Below are positions 10,164 through 19,937 of a stretch of 64,000 nt of DNA, one piece after another. Below the pieces are notes generated by a model. The model made no database searches and was not told the DNA's origin. It saw nothing but the letters and a program-made list of their open reading frames with translations. Numbering within the stretch: position 1 is the first letter of the stretch; every line of letters begins with the position of its first letter. Origin of the DNA: Apophysomyces variabilis (lineage: Eukaryota > Mucoromycota > Mucoromycetes > Mucorales > Mucoraceae); contig MZZL01000137.1 in assembly GCA_002749535.1 (NCBI GenBank), forward strand, positions 332,345-396,344. The letters are read 5' to 3'. The position numbers were made by a program, and so were the translations under genes.

Positions 10164-13006
10164 ATGACCACCATAACCCCGCCGACAATTAAGCGACTCG
10201 ATCAGACCGTGGTCAATCGCATTGCAGCAGGAGAGGCAAGTAATCCGTTACATGTTTGATCTCTTATTTTCTACATTCTCTCGCTTACACAAAATCAGAT
10301 TATTCATCGACCAGCCAATGCACTGAAAGAACTGATCGAGAATTCGCTCGATGCTGGATCGACTCAAATACAGATCCTCGTAAAGGATGGTGGTTTGAAA
10401 CTGTTGCAGATACAAGACAATGGACATGGTATACGTGTAAGTTTGAGATCGTACGCAACTTGCTGAAAACCGACTTCGTACCTACTTGATAGCGTGAAGA
10501 TATGCCCATTGTATGCGAGAGGTTTACAACGAGCAAGCTCTCAAAGTTTGAGGATCTCTCTGGAATTGCAACCCATGGATTTCGTGGTGAAGCTCTTGCT
10601 AGTATCTCACACGTAGCCCATGTGACGATTACCACGAAGACAAGGGAGTCGAAATGTGCTTTCAGGTCGGACACACCGTGTAAAACAAGAACATATGTCA
10701 ATTAAACACGGGCACCCATATACAGAGCAAACTATTCGGACGGAAAGCTAATCCCTCCGCGACCAGGGCAAAGCGCAGAACCAAAGCCTTGCGCTGGTAA
10801 TGATGGCACGCAGATCACGGTATGATGCTTATTACGGTAGTTATCCGTGGTAATTCTGTTAACACTTGTTCATTAGGCCGAGGATCTGTTTTACAACGTG
10901 CCGACAAGACGAAAAGCTTTGAAATCTCCCAGTGAAGAATACAACCGAATATTGGATATCGTCACTCGTTATGCAATCCACAACCCAAGCGTAAGCTTTT
11001 CTTGCAGAAAGGTTGGTTTACAGCATCTATGAATCTATGCTGATTTTTGGATCTATGCAGCATGGTGGCGCAGGAGCAGACATACAGACATCTTCAGCCG
11101 CAAATGTTGTGGATAATATACGGCAACTGTACGGATCATCTGTAGCTTCGGAATTACTGCATGTTGAACGTGAATTTCCAGCTCTGGGCTTTAAGATGGA
11201 GGCCCAGATTACAAATGCAAACTATCACGTCAAACGGTTATCGCTGCTTCTTTTCATCAACCGTAGGTATAAATTGTTATTGTTATATGAGATTAATGAT
11301 CCAATTAGACCGGTCTGTGGAGAGCACGTCCATTAAAAGGATGATAGAAAACGTGTACTCTGCCTTATTGCCGAAAGGTACACATCCTTTTGTATACCTC
11401 AGTTTAGAAATCGATCCCAAGAATGTCGACGTGAATGTCCATCCCACGAAACGTGAGGTATATCGTTTCAAAATGCGCAATGACCAGTTCTAACGAAACC
11501 ATCCCAGGTTCATTTTTTGAACGAGGACAAAATAGTAGACTCTGTGGCAGCTGCATTTAAAGAACAACTGGAGAATGCCAACTTTTCAAGAACATTCTAT
11601 ACTCAGGCAAGGCGATATGACATAAAGCTTTTATGCTCTAACGTCTAAATACTTTGAATGCAGACGTTACTTCCAGGTGTTCCCGATATCCCGGTTGAGA
11701 TTGGTACGAGTTGTAAAGACTAATTGAATAGGAACGATTGACTTAATAGCACGGCAAATGAATAGCATCCAATCAGGCTTCCACTAGCAAGCTTGCTCCA
11801 TATAAGCAAGTCCGTACCGACAGTAGAATGAATACGTTGGATACATTCGTTTACGCGAACAATCCGTATCCTTCTACTAGTGGTGCGCCGAAACGGACAC
11901 ATGAGGTGCTTGAAACGAGCGATTTGCCTGCAAGTAGAATCGAGAATACCGAGGATGTAGTCATGACAGAGCGTGACGAGGAAGCAGAAACCTTGCCACA
12001 AGAACATAAGCGAGTGAAAAGGGTCAGGACCGATGTTCGTTTGACCAGTATATTGACCTTACGAAAGAACGTCAAACGATCCGAGCACAAAGGCAAGTGA
12101 TAGTGCGTGGCACGTGCATCATTTTTACATCGGTTTATAGGGCTGTCCGAGATTTTTGCAAATCATTCATTTGTCGCGTGCGTAGATGATACGCTAGCAT
12201 TAATACAACATGAAACGAATCTATATTTGGTTAACTTTTTGATTATCAGGTAAATAGCATTTATTGTAGTGTTGTTTTCGAGTTTTAATGTGACGGACTG
12301 TATTAGTGAAGAGCTCTTTTACCAAATAGTGCTAAGCGAATTTGAGAACTTTGGTGTCATCTACTTGTCCAGTCCTGCATCTATTGAGGAATGTGTTATG
12401 ATTGCGCTAGATGCTGAGGAAAAGCAAGGCAATTTGCCGGCGACACTACAAACAAAAGAAAGCATTGCAAGGGTAAGAATTTTGGGAACTATTAGGGAAT
12501 TTTCTCCTTTACAGTATCTATGTAGACGATATCAGACAACTTGGTTGCACGGGCAGAGATGCTAGAGCAGTACTTTTCAATGAAGATATCGGAAGATGGT
12601 AATCTGCTCAGTCTACCTATGCTTTTAAGAGGCTACACACCTACCGTGGGAAAATTACCGATGTTTTTGTTACGATTAGGAACGGAGGTAAAAAGAAGCG
12701 ACATAAGATCTATGCTTACAGAATACCGTGGCTTAGGTCAACTGGGAGGAAGAAAATCCATGTTTTGAAGGTATTGCGCGAGAACTTGCTATGCTATTTT
12801 GCGCAGAACCTCCGTTGAAGACGTCCAGTGACGAAGAATATGAAGTGCAGCATAAGCGGTATCTCTGGCAGGTACAGCATCTTATATTCCCTAGTTTGAA
12901 GAGTAATTTCACTGCCCCGACAAGTCTTGTGGATGCCAACATTGGAAACTGCGTGACAAAATTAGCTAGTTTATCTGATTTGTATAAAATATTTGAAAGG
13001 TGCTAA
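10164..13006 (+). CDS. MLH1: DNA mismatch repair protein MLH1
   Basis: Encodes a 711-residue MutL homologue, the ATPase subunit that links mismatch recognition to strand incision. Fourteen exons: 10164-10235, 10299-10436, 10493-10665, 10726-10819, 10877-11011, 11061-11262, 11309-11457, 11508-11606, 11664-11703, 11766-12092, 12141-12249, 12307-12472, 12526-12687 and 12737-13006. They sum to 712 codons with the stop. GHKL ATPase motifs are intact: [17 protein letters not shown] and THGFRGEAL. The peptide [21 protein letters not shown] and the C-terminal block [18 protein letters not shown] are MLH1-specific. The last residues are FERC, the conserved MLH1 C-terminus that contributes to the partner's endonuclease site. 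The linker (from about residue 370) is acidic and basic mixed, with KRVKRVR as a possible nuclear signal. Three introns use GC donors (10236, 11607 and 12093). Confidence 0.97.
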
Positions 13007-13666
13007 GTTCTAGTTATGACGCACTTTAGACAAAGGTGTGATCTCCAATTTAGCAATGTCCAAATGAGTTCTTAAAACCTGCATGCGTAGCTTTCAGTAC
13101 ATCGCATTATGATGCAGAACAGAAAACGTGGAGACACGCTTTCTGAGTTCCCATATAATGAGATTTTGCTAATATTTTTATGTAAGCTTCTCTTTTTGAT
13201 CTCAGACGATGAATAAGGTTGTTCGATCTCAGGACCATATCAAAAGCTCCTTTTCGTTTCCGCTGCCCATCCCTTAAATACGAACAGGATATCTTCATGC
13301 AATTATTAGCGGACTTGCGCATCTCTTGGTGTCATCGCACATATCACATGTCAAGCGTTTTAAGGTTTGGTCGATTCGATCCAGGCAGCAATACTTTTTT
13401 CTGCAAGTCGTTAGGTCACACAACACGAGGTCTTAGTTTCCCACACTGACTTTAATGGAAAGTGAGTAATTCTAGCTGGAAGTTGCGGGCAAAATAACTA
13501 CCTACAGCGAAGGTGTAACTTTTCCTTCAGGACTCTTTTATGTATGTATAAACTAGGGTGTTTTTGCTAAACTAGGGGGAGCGAACGGAGGAAAATAGGA
13601 TAAAGGGAATGCCGGAGGATCAAGCTATAAGGGGAGTGATTAAGACATTACATATTTTGGTTTAGT
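13007..13666. other. Intergenic between convergent MLH1 and OAT
   Basis: 660 bp separating two convergent stop codons. The open frames here (13107-13322 minus and 13219-13449 plus) overlap each other and show no domain. I see nothing else in it. Confidence 0.5.
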
Positions 13667-15220
13667 CTAATGTTCCAATTCGTTGGGGATGTCTTCCGCC
13701 TTCATGGTAGCAATATCTTTCAGAGCTTGAGCAATGATCTTCGCACCTTCCATGAGTTCTTCCTCAGTGATGCAAAGAGGAGGAGCCAGGCGAATGATGT
13801 TAACGTGAGTAGGCTTGGCCAACAAGCCTCGAGACTTGAGTAACAGACACAACTCCCAGGCAGTTCTCTCGGACTTAGACTCGTCAATGACAATAGCATT
13901 CAAGAGACCACGTCCACGCACTGGAAAAGGGGACCACACTTTAGCAAACAGAGGAACCAATTTATTCTTCAACATCTCTTTACCTGTCTGAAGCAATGGG
14001 CTATCGATGGCGCGAAGAGCTGCTCTGAATTTCTCACCCAAACGGTCAGCCTTTTCAACCAAGTTCTCTTCCTTGATGACTTCCAATGCGGCAATGGCAG
14101 CTGCGCAGCCGAGAGGGTTGCCACCATAAGTGGATCCATGCTCACCGGGCTTGATACACAGCATCACGTCACGATCGGCCAAGACGGCTGAAACAGGATA
14201 AACACCACCAGACAGGGCCTTGCCCAGCAAGATGATATCGGGTCTCACTTGGTCGTGCTCAGAGCAAAGCATTTTACCAGTACGACCCAAACCAGTTTGA
14301 ATTTCATCCGCAATGAAGAGAACGTTGTGCTTCTTGCACAGCTCATAGCACTTCTTCAAGTAACCCTCATCTGGCACCATGATACTAAGCAAACAGAAGC
14401 CGCAGTCCACCTTTAGTTGACTTTTTTCTTTTTCCATTTCATTGAACTCTTACCCTGCCTCTCCTTGAATGGGTTCAACGAGGAAACCTGCAACATTCTT
14501 TCCGTTCGCTTCCAAAACGGCTTCCAAATCTTCCACGTTGTTGTAGTGAATGGTTCGTCCTGTCTTGTGACACTTGGGACCAACCAATGGAAGGTAAGGA
14601 CCAAATCCACCAAAGGATTCGGGATCGGTGCTCATACTGATGATACCAACAGTGCGACCGTGGAAGTTGTTTGCGCAACTGAGAACGACGGCTTCATTCT
14701 CTGGGATACCTTTCTTGAGATAACCCCATTTACGTGCGAGTTTGATGGCTGTCTCGACCGCTTCAGCACCGGTGTTCATGGGCAGAACCATGTCGTAGCC
14801 AAAGTAATTTGTGACATACTTTGCGAATTCGCCAAAGACATCATTGTAGAAAGCACGGGACGAAAGTGTCAACTTTTGAGCTTGGTCGCACAAAGCTTTG
14901 ACGATCTTTGGGTGACAATGACCTTGATTTGTGGCAGAATAAGCCGACAAGAAATCCATGTATTTGTTGCCTTCGGGATCCCAGACCCAGACACCCTTGG
15001 CCTTGGAGAAGACGACGGGCAAGGGATGATAGCTGGATAGATGGATAGATAGATATGATTAATTTTGGTTATCTTTGGTTTTCAATCGCAGTTCAAACAA
15101 GGAATTGGGGGGAGAGAAAAGAGAGAGAGAGAGAGAGAGAGAGAAGGAAGCAATTACATACTTGTGTGCACCATAGGTATGTTCCAATTCAATAACCTGC
15201 TTGCTGCTAAGAGGAGACAT
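13667..15220 (-). CDS. CAR2: Ornithine aminotransferase
   Basis: Encodes a 451-residue PLP-dependent enzyme that converts ornithine and 2-oxoglutarate to glutamate semialdehyde and glutamate, in arginine catabolism and proline supply. Exons read 15220-15162, 15032-14454 and 14384-13667, giving 452 codons with the stop. Class-III aminotransferase features are clear: [51 protein letters not shown] and the PLP lysine in [16 protein letters not shown]. The N-terminus [17 protein letters not shown] lacks a mitochondrial presequence, fitting the cytosolic fungal form. Intron 1 carries a GA dinucleotide run (15122-15143). The gene is divergent from calmodulin, about 1 kb away. Confidence 0.96.
15122..15144. 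repeat. GA microsatellite in OAT intron 1
   Basis: A run of about eleven GA units inside the first intron of the ornithine aminotransferase gene, close to its 5' splice site. It is a simple repeat with no other feature. Confidence 0.85.
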
Positions 15221-16199
15221 TCTGTTATTCGTTACTTTTTCTGTTTATTTGCAGATCAGAAGAAGAAGAAGAAGAACATGGCAAAAAAAGGGCACTTTAT
15301 AGTTTTGTCAAGTGCTCATGTGACAAGTCTTTCCCATATCCCGCCGCTAAATTCCCACGGCGCGGCGGCGTCATAGAAAGGCCCTTGAGGGAAGACTTGA
15401 CCATATCCAGCCCGCGGTGAAATACGATTGGTTTCTCCCCAGACAGTGCATTCCACCAACCAATACCGCAGTCCGTTTCACCTGTTTTTTTTTTTTACCT
15501 GAGCGAACCAAAAAAACCTACACTACTGTTAGTATTCAACCAGTCACCTATTTGGATAGGCTGTTTCCTTTTCCTTTTCCCCCCTGCATAGCCCATTCGT
15601 ATTTGTCAATGACCCAGTCTTTCATGTTGTCAGATTGTGCAACACTACATTCTAAACCATGCTATCGAACTCACTAGCCATTGAATAAGCAGTGACCCAT
15701 GGATTTCCCTCTCCCTCTTCTACATCGATCCACACCAGCTAGTAACACAACTGACCTCATTTCTTTACATAAATCAAACCACATCCCCTTCAGCTTCCGT
15801 CCCGCTATTCCGATCGGTTTCCGTTGCTTTGCCAGTCTTTAGTCTGTCTTAATTGACAAACTAACAAATATGCTCTATGATGTGACCCTCATATTGCACT
15901 GGATCATTTATCCCAGGTTAATGCTTTCCTTCTCTTGCTCCCTCTTGACCTTGCTGAATCCATTCCGATCATTGATCAACATAGACAAAAGATGAGTTCC
16001 TTTTATCCGAGAAAGGCAGTAATTTTAGGAATACGGAATATATGGGCCAATCATCGTTAGCGTACTGCTGAGCAGAGAGAGAAAGGTGATGAAAAATTTC
16101 GTGTGACCCAAGTCACGCACACCGTTTTTTTTCGTTTTGCCTTTTGATGCAGACCTCTTACCTCTTTTTTTATACCTCTTTCCCTTTTATCTCGTAAAT
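15221..16199. other. Divergent promoter region of OAT and calmodulin
   Basis: About 980 bp between the two start codons, with pyrimidine-rich tracts on both sides. The open frames here are short and unsupported. Promoters of both genes are expected, but no defined element was recognised. Confidence 0.5.
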
Positions 16200-16940
16200 A
16201 TGGTAAATAATAAATGGAGTATAAAACAATAAAATATGAATATGGAAAAAAAGAGAAAACAAGAAGTAAAAACTGACGCGTTCTGACCTGAAACCATGTT
16301 TTATCTTTTTTTTTATATATATATCTTTTATATTTTCCATATACGACATTTGATGACGCTCGCTCTCGTTTTGTGTTTAGGCCGATCAACTTACTGAAGA
16401 ACAAATTGCAGAGTATCGCGAAGCTTTCCAATTGTTCGACAAAGATGGCGATGGAAGCATTACTGCCAAGGAACTCGGTGTCGTCCTTCGACAATTCGGC
16501 ATGAACCCGAGTGACTCGGAACTTCAGGATATGGTAGATCGTCTTGACCCTCACTTTCATCATCCCAAATACTTACTTGCATTGACTTCAGGTGAACGAT
16601 GTCGATGCTGACGGCAACGGTACCATTGACTTTCAAGAGTTCCTTGGCCTCGTCAAGAACTTGAAGCCAGGCAACGAAGGAGATGACCTGAAGGAAGCTT
16701 TCAAGTAAGCCCTTTTACTTTATTCTTTCCTCCAGAGCGTGTCCTTATGATATGATGTACAGGGTTTTTGATGCGGACGGGAATGGTCTGATTGATCGGG
16801 AGGAACTGCGCAACGTCATGCGATCGTTGAACGAGACCTTAACAGAGGATGAACTGGATGCTATGATTCGTGAAGCGGATATGAATGGAGACGGCCAGAT
16901 TAGCTACGAAGAGTTTAAAGTCATGATGGGTGCAAATTAA
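16200..16940 (+). CDS. Calmodulin
   Basis: Encodes a 148-residue four-EF-hand calcium sensor. Exons read 16200-16202 (ATG only), 16381-16533, 16592-16704 and 16763-16940, totalling 149 codons with the stop. The start [17 protein letters not shown] is the calmodulin consensus. All four loops keep acidic or amide ligands at positions 1, 3, 5 and 12: [36 protein letters not shown] and [12 protein letters not shown]. The central linker ([19 protein letters not shown]) departs from the usual MMARKMKDTDSEEE, so this may be a divergent paralogue rather than the main gene. The ATG-only first exon is inferred because an ATG abuts a GTAAAT donor and joins in frame to GCCGATCAA. An alternative upstream start cannot be excluded. 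Confidence 0.9.
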
Positions 16941-17258
16941 AATTCCAGCAACCCGCAGCATACCTTTTTTCTTTCCCCTTATACTTTGTTTTTTTATTAC
17001 TACAGCACACCCTTCCTCATCCGCAAAGAAGTGGACCCATATTTTTCTTTCTTATTTGTGTGCCTAAAGTGTGGAAAGATACGTGATACAAATGGCTAAG
17101 GTTCCATTCTCCTCGCACTAACTGGATGTGCTGGAACCGGTACGCGAAGAGATACTAGTTGTTTTTAGCTTTTTAGTTGTGCCTCAGCTGTGCACAGTAA
17201 GATGTCACACAAACACGTTGATTTCTCGAGAAGGCATATCTATCTGTCATCAGATGAA
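16941..17258. other. Calmodulin 3' region
   Basis: About 320 bp holding the calmodulin 3' untranslated region and unassigned sequence up to the dispersed repeat. No supported gene. Confidence 0.5.
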
Positions 17259-17461
17259 TTTGCGTCCATGCAAGGATCAAGTTTCGCTAAAAGATACAAA
17301 TATGCGTCATTAGTAAATGGATTATGCGGGAAATATATTTTGCTTACCTCGACTTGGTCCTTCCGTGGACACAAAATTCATTCGAGCAGCGTAAAAAATA
17401 CGTTCATGGTTAGTAAATGGAAGGATAGCTTGACATGTTTTTTACTTACCCCCGAAGGGTA
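17259..17461 (+). repeat. Dispersed inverted-repeat element, copy A
   Basis: The left end TTTGCGTCCATGCAAGGATC is mirrored on the right by GACTTGGTCCTTCCGTGGAC, giving imperfect inverted repeats about 28 bp long. Similarity to copies B (58127) and C (27748) covers the whole core. Similarity with copy C continues rightwards through ATTCATTCGAGCAGCG to CTTACCCCCGAAGGGTA. On the reverse strand the interior reads GTAAGC, then TTTACTAATGACGC, then CTTTTAG, like an intron. It lies just upstream of the long repeat. Confidence 0.75.
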
Positions 17462-17642
17462 ATCCTACCCAAAGGTAGGGGCGGCGAGAGAGAGACACGG
17501 CATCTGGGAGTGGCCGGTTGAAAGTAACGCACTGCAGAGGACTTGAAGCGATGCAACACCTGGCGAGGATTTGGAAGCAGAAGATAATGAATAACACTAT
17601 GCATAAACAGACAAGATTTCTTTTTCACTTACCTAGTGGAGT

Positions 17643-18959
17643 GCAGGGAGCTTACTCACACAACCAAGGTGGTTCGGGACAGAGGTCATGCAGGCTAAAG
17701 GATACAGAACCGGGATATCAGTCATTCTGTTCATATAAACAATGCGAAGTACATACCGGGGATGTTTTGGATAACAGAGCCAAAGAGCCAAAAAGGGTGT
17801 TGTCCCTTCGCTTCTAAATAGTACGTGATTACTGATACCAAAAATCAAAGTCATGGATAAGAAATCAATGGATGTCTTATGGATGACAACAATTCAGAGA
17901 CAAGACAACAATCCTCCCAAGAGTAAAAATGGACTCAGTCTGATAGAAGGTCTTGAATAGAATGGAACATCTGTAGAGGAAATAAACCCTCTTCGTTCGT
18001 TTCTGTACGTCCTTGATGCTATCATATCCGTTTCTGTCAGTTATGGTATTAGAAACTGTCAGGGCAATGTGCCCCAATTCCGGTTCTTCTCAATTGTATT
18101 GCTTTACATTCCACTTTTATTATCCATGAATGTAGTTATGTTCTCCTTTTCTTGTATTTTATCTTAAACTTTGTCTATTAGGCAATCCAATCTTTTGTGA
18201 TTGCCACGGAATGAACGGTTATTATCTTGTCATGGATAAGCAGTTGGTCGAAGAAAGAGGATACAGATGTCTTTATCTTCCTCTCTACTCTCCCTTTCTC
18301 AACCGAATAGAAGAGTTTTGGGCCAAAGTGAAGGCTGGGGTAAGAAAGGAGCCCTTACGAGTGACGATAACCTTCAAGCAGCGCGAAAAGTAAAGCGTCC
18401 GGACTGTCAAGGATGAATCAGACACTCTGAAAGCTTTTCCGTCAGATGCAAAAATAGAGAACCACTTCTTTAATTAAACTCGTCTTGCTGTGGTTTGGAA
18501 TAAACTATCTCAGTAAATAGTGAATATGGACACGACTGTACGCAAAGAAGGGTAGTCTGACCGCAAATATTTTCATCCAATCATGCAAAAGCATGTTTTG
18601 GATTCCGCACAAACTTGAATCCCCGGTCCGCAAATAAAAAATAGAAACACGCAGACAAATAGGAAAAACACAGTAAATGGAGTGTAATAGGTCTCACAGT
18701 TTTGCCACGTTTGTTCCTGCACTGTCTGCATGCAGCTTTGTAACATTATTTTCCTGTTTATCCATTTCACAGTAACTTGCGACAAGAAGAAAGACATGCG
18801 AACCGAATTCTAACCTGTTTGTTTACATATCAATACGGAAAAGAAGCCATTTTGCACAGGAATTAACCTTCATTTCCTTCAACATGAGAAGAGATTGATT
18901 CATTTTCATACGATAGGCATTGAGCAGCGGGGAACTGGCTGTTACTCATGTATTGCCCC
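17643..18959. repeat. Long direct repeat, copy 2 (ends at gap)
   Basis: Second copy of 1-1317, identical wherever I compared the two. It stops exactly at the N at 18960. It contains the same transposase relic. Because it abuts a gap, it may be a genuine repeat that broke the assembly or a contig-end overlap. Confidence 0.9.
18211..18393 (+). pseudogene. Transposase relic, second copy
   Basis: Same 60-residue fragment as at 569-751, with the YSPFLNRIEEFWAKVK motif and the same frameshift after it. It is too short to be functional. Confidence 0.7.
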
Positions 18960-18960
18960 N
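18960..18960. other. Assembly gap (single N)
   Basis: One N joins the end of the long repeat to a diverged partial copy of the same repeat, so the order and distance across this point are not reliable. Confidence 0.95.
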
Positions 18961-18961
18961 A

Positions 18962-19028
18962 AAACTTGAATCCCAGTCCGCAAATAAAAAATAGAAACAC
19001 GCAGACAAATAGGAAAAACACAGTAAAT
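18962..19028. repeat. Diverged partial third copy of the long repeat
   Basis: These bases match about 969-1036 (and 18611-18678) with a small indel and substitution (CCCAG for CCCCGG), then diverge abruptly after CAGTAAAT. The gap therefore lies inside or between copies of this repeat. Confidence 0.8.
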
Positions 19029-19314
19029 CCACTGGTACGCTATGATTTTTTAACATAATCTTTGTGTGTATAGCTGCGTTCGCGTAAAGAAAATGGCGCG
19101 GTAACAAGAAGGAATATATAGTTGGTTACTGCTATAAAAATTACAAGAAAACATACAATAAAACTTGCGTGAGCAGGTCTTCTAATCAGCAGGGTACGAT
19201 CAATTTGACCAGCCTATTCGAAGTTGTTTATGAGTTGATTGATTGATAGCTCCTAATTGGCCTCCGAAGGGTGATTTAATCGTCCCGACATGGTCTGGTT
19301 CTACAATTCCGGTC

Positions 19315-19810
19315 ATGGTGAGGGCAATAAGAAAAAATTCGAGCAAAGACTACTGCTATCTTGATAAAACTAAGGGTTCCGACTCATTAACTGCATGTCG
19401 GATATCTATTGAGTTATGTGTACTGTAACTATTGTATCCCAGCTAACAATACATTTGGCAAACTGACAGCAACATTGACTTTCTGGTCAACAATGTTACT
19501 TCAAGCCTAATAATGATCAAAACGTCCACCCAGACTAATCATCGTTTTGCAGGCTGAGAATATACAAAGCAAATCTCGTTTGGGCAGAAGGGCAAAACAG
19601 GCAGAGAAGCGACTAGATTTGAACGATTCAGAAAAGTATGTCCGGCCAACGTAAGCTTGCTGTCTTCATCCATTGCAATAGGATCCTAAGTTTTATTATG
19701 CATGAATTAAGTTTGTAATGCTTTATAGATGGATAGCTGCATGCTTTTGTGTCTCTTTCGTTGCAGCTAGTCTACTTCAAGTAAGAGAAAACTTCTTAAA
19801 GTTAAGTTAA
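19315..19810 (+). CDS. Possible small single-pass membrane protein
   Basis: A candidate 60-residue protein is obtained by joining ATG (19315-19317), 19553-19650 and 19729-19810. The first junction gives ATG then GCTGAG. The second (donor GTAAGC, acceptor TTTATAG) gives KYVRPT then WIAACF. The product begins with a basic segment (KSRLGRRAKQAEKRL) followed by one hydrophobic stretch (WIAACFCVSFVAASLLQ), the layout of a small ER or mitochondrial tail-anchored or signal-anchored protein. I do not recognise the family. The ATG-only first exon is the weakest part, and the last exon could instead be spliced at GTAAGA after LLQ. Confidence 0.35.
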
Positions 19811-19937
19811 AATGAAGATATGTTTCTTCCTTGCCAAGCTTGCTTCCTTTTGCTATGCCAGTAAATGATTTAGATGGACAGTCACTTTTAAAGTGTCATC
19901 TTGAACAACCCGGCAAGATTGCATCTCCTTTTGCAGG

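Noticed and set aside
13605..13630. GGAGGATCAAG resembling the dispersed repeat's inverted repeat
   Set aside because: Only 11 bases match and there is no partner repeat or internal motif, so it is likely chance.
14417..15040. 207-residue plus-strand frame opposite ornithine aminotransferase
   Set aside because: Antisense shadow. The minus strand carries intact aminotransferase motifs.
19200..19937. TPP riboswitch upstream of THI6
   Set aside because: Fungal thiamine genes often carry one. A CTGAGA occurs at 19554, but the second conserved half of the aptamer is absent.
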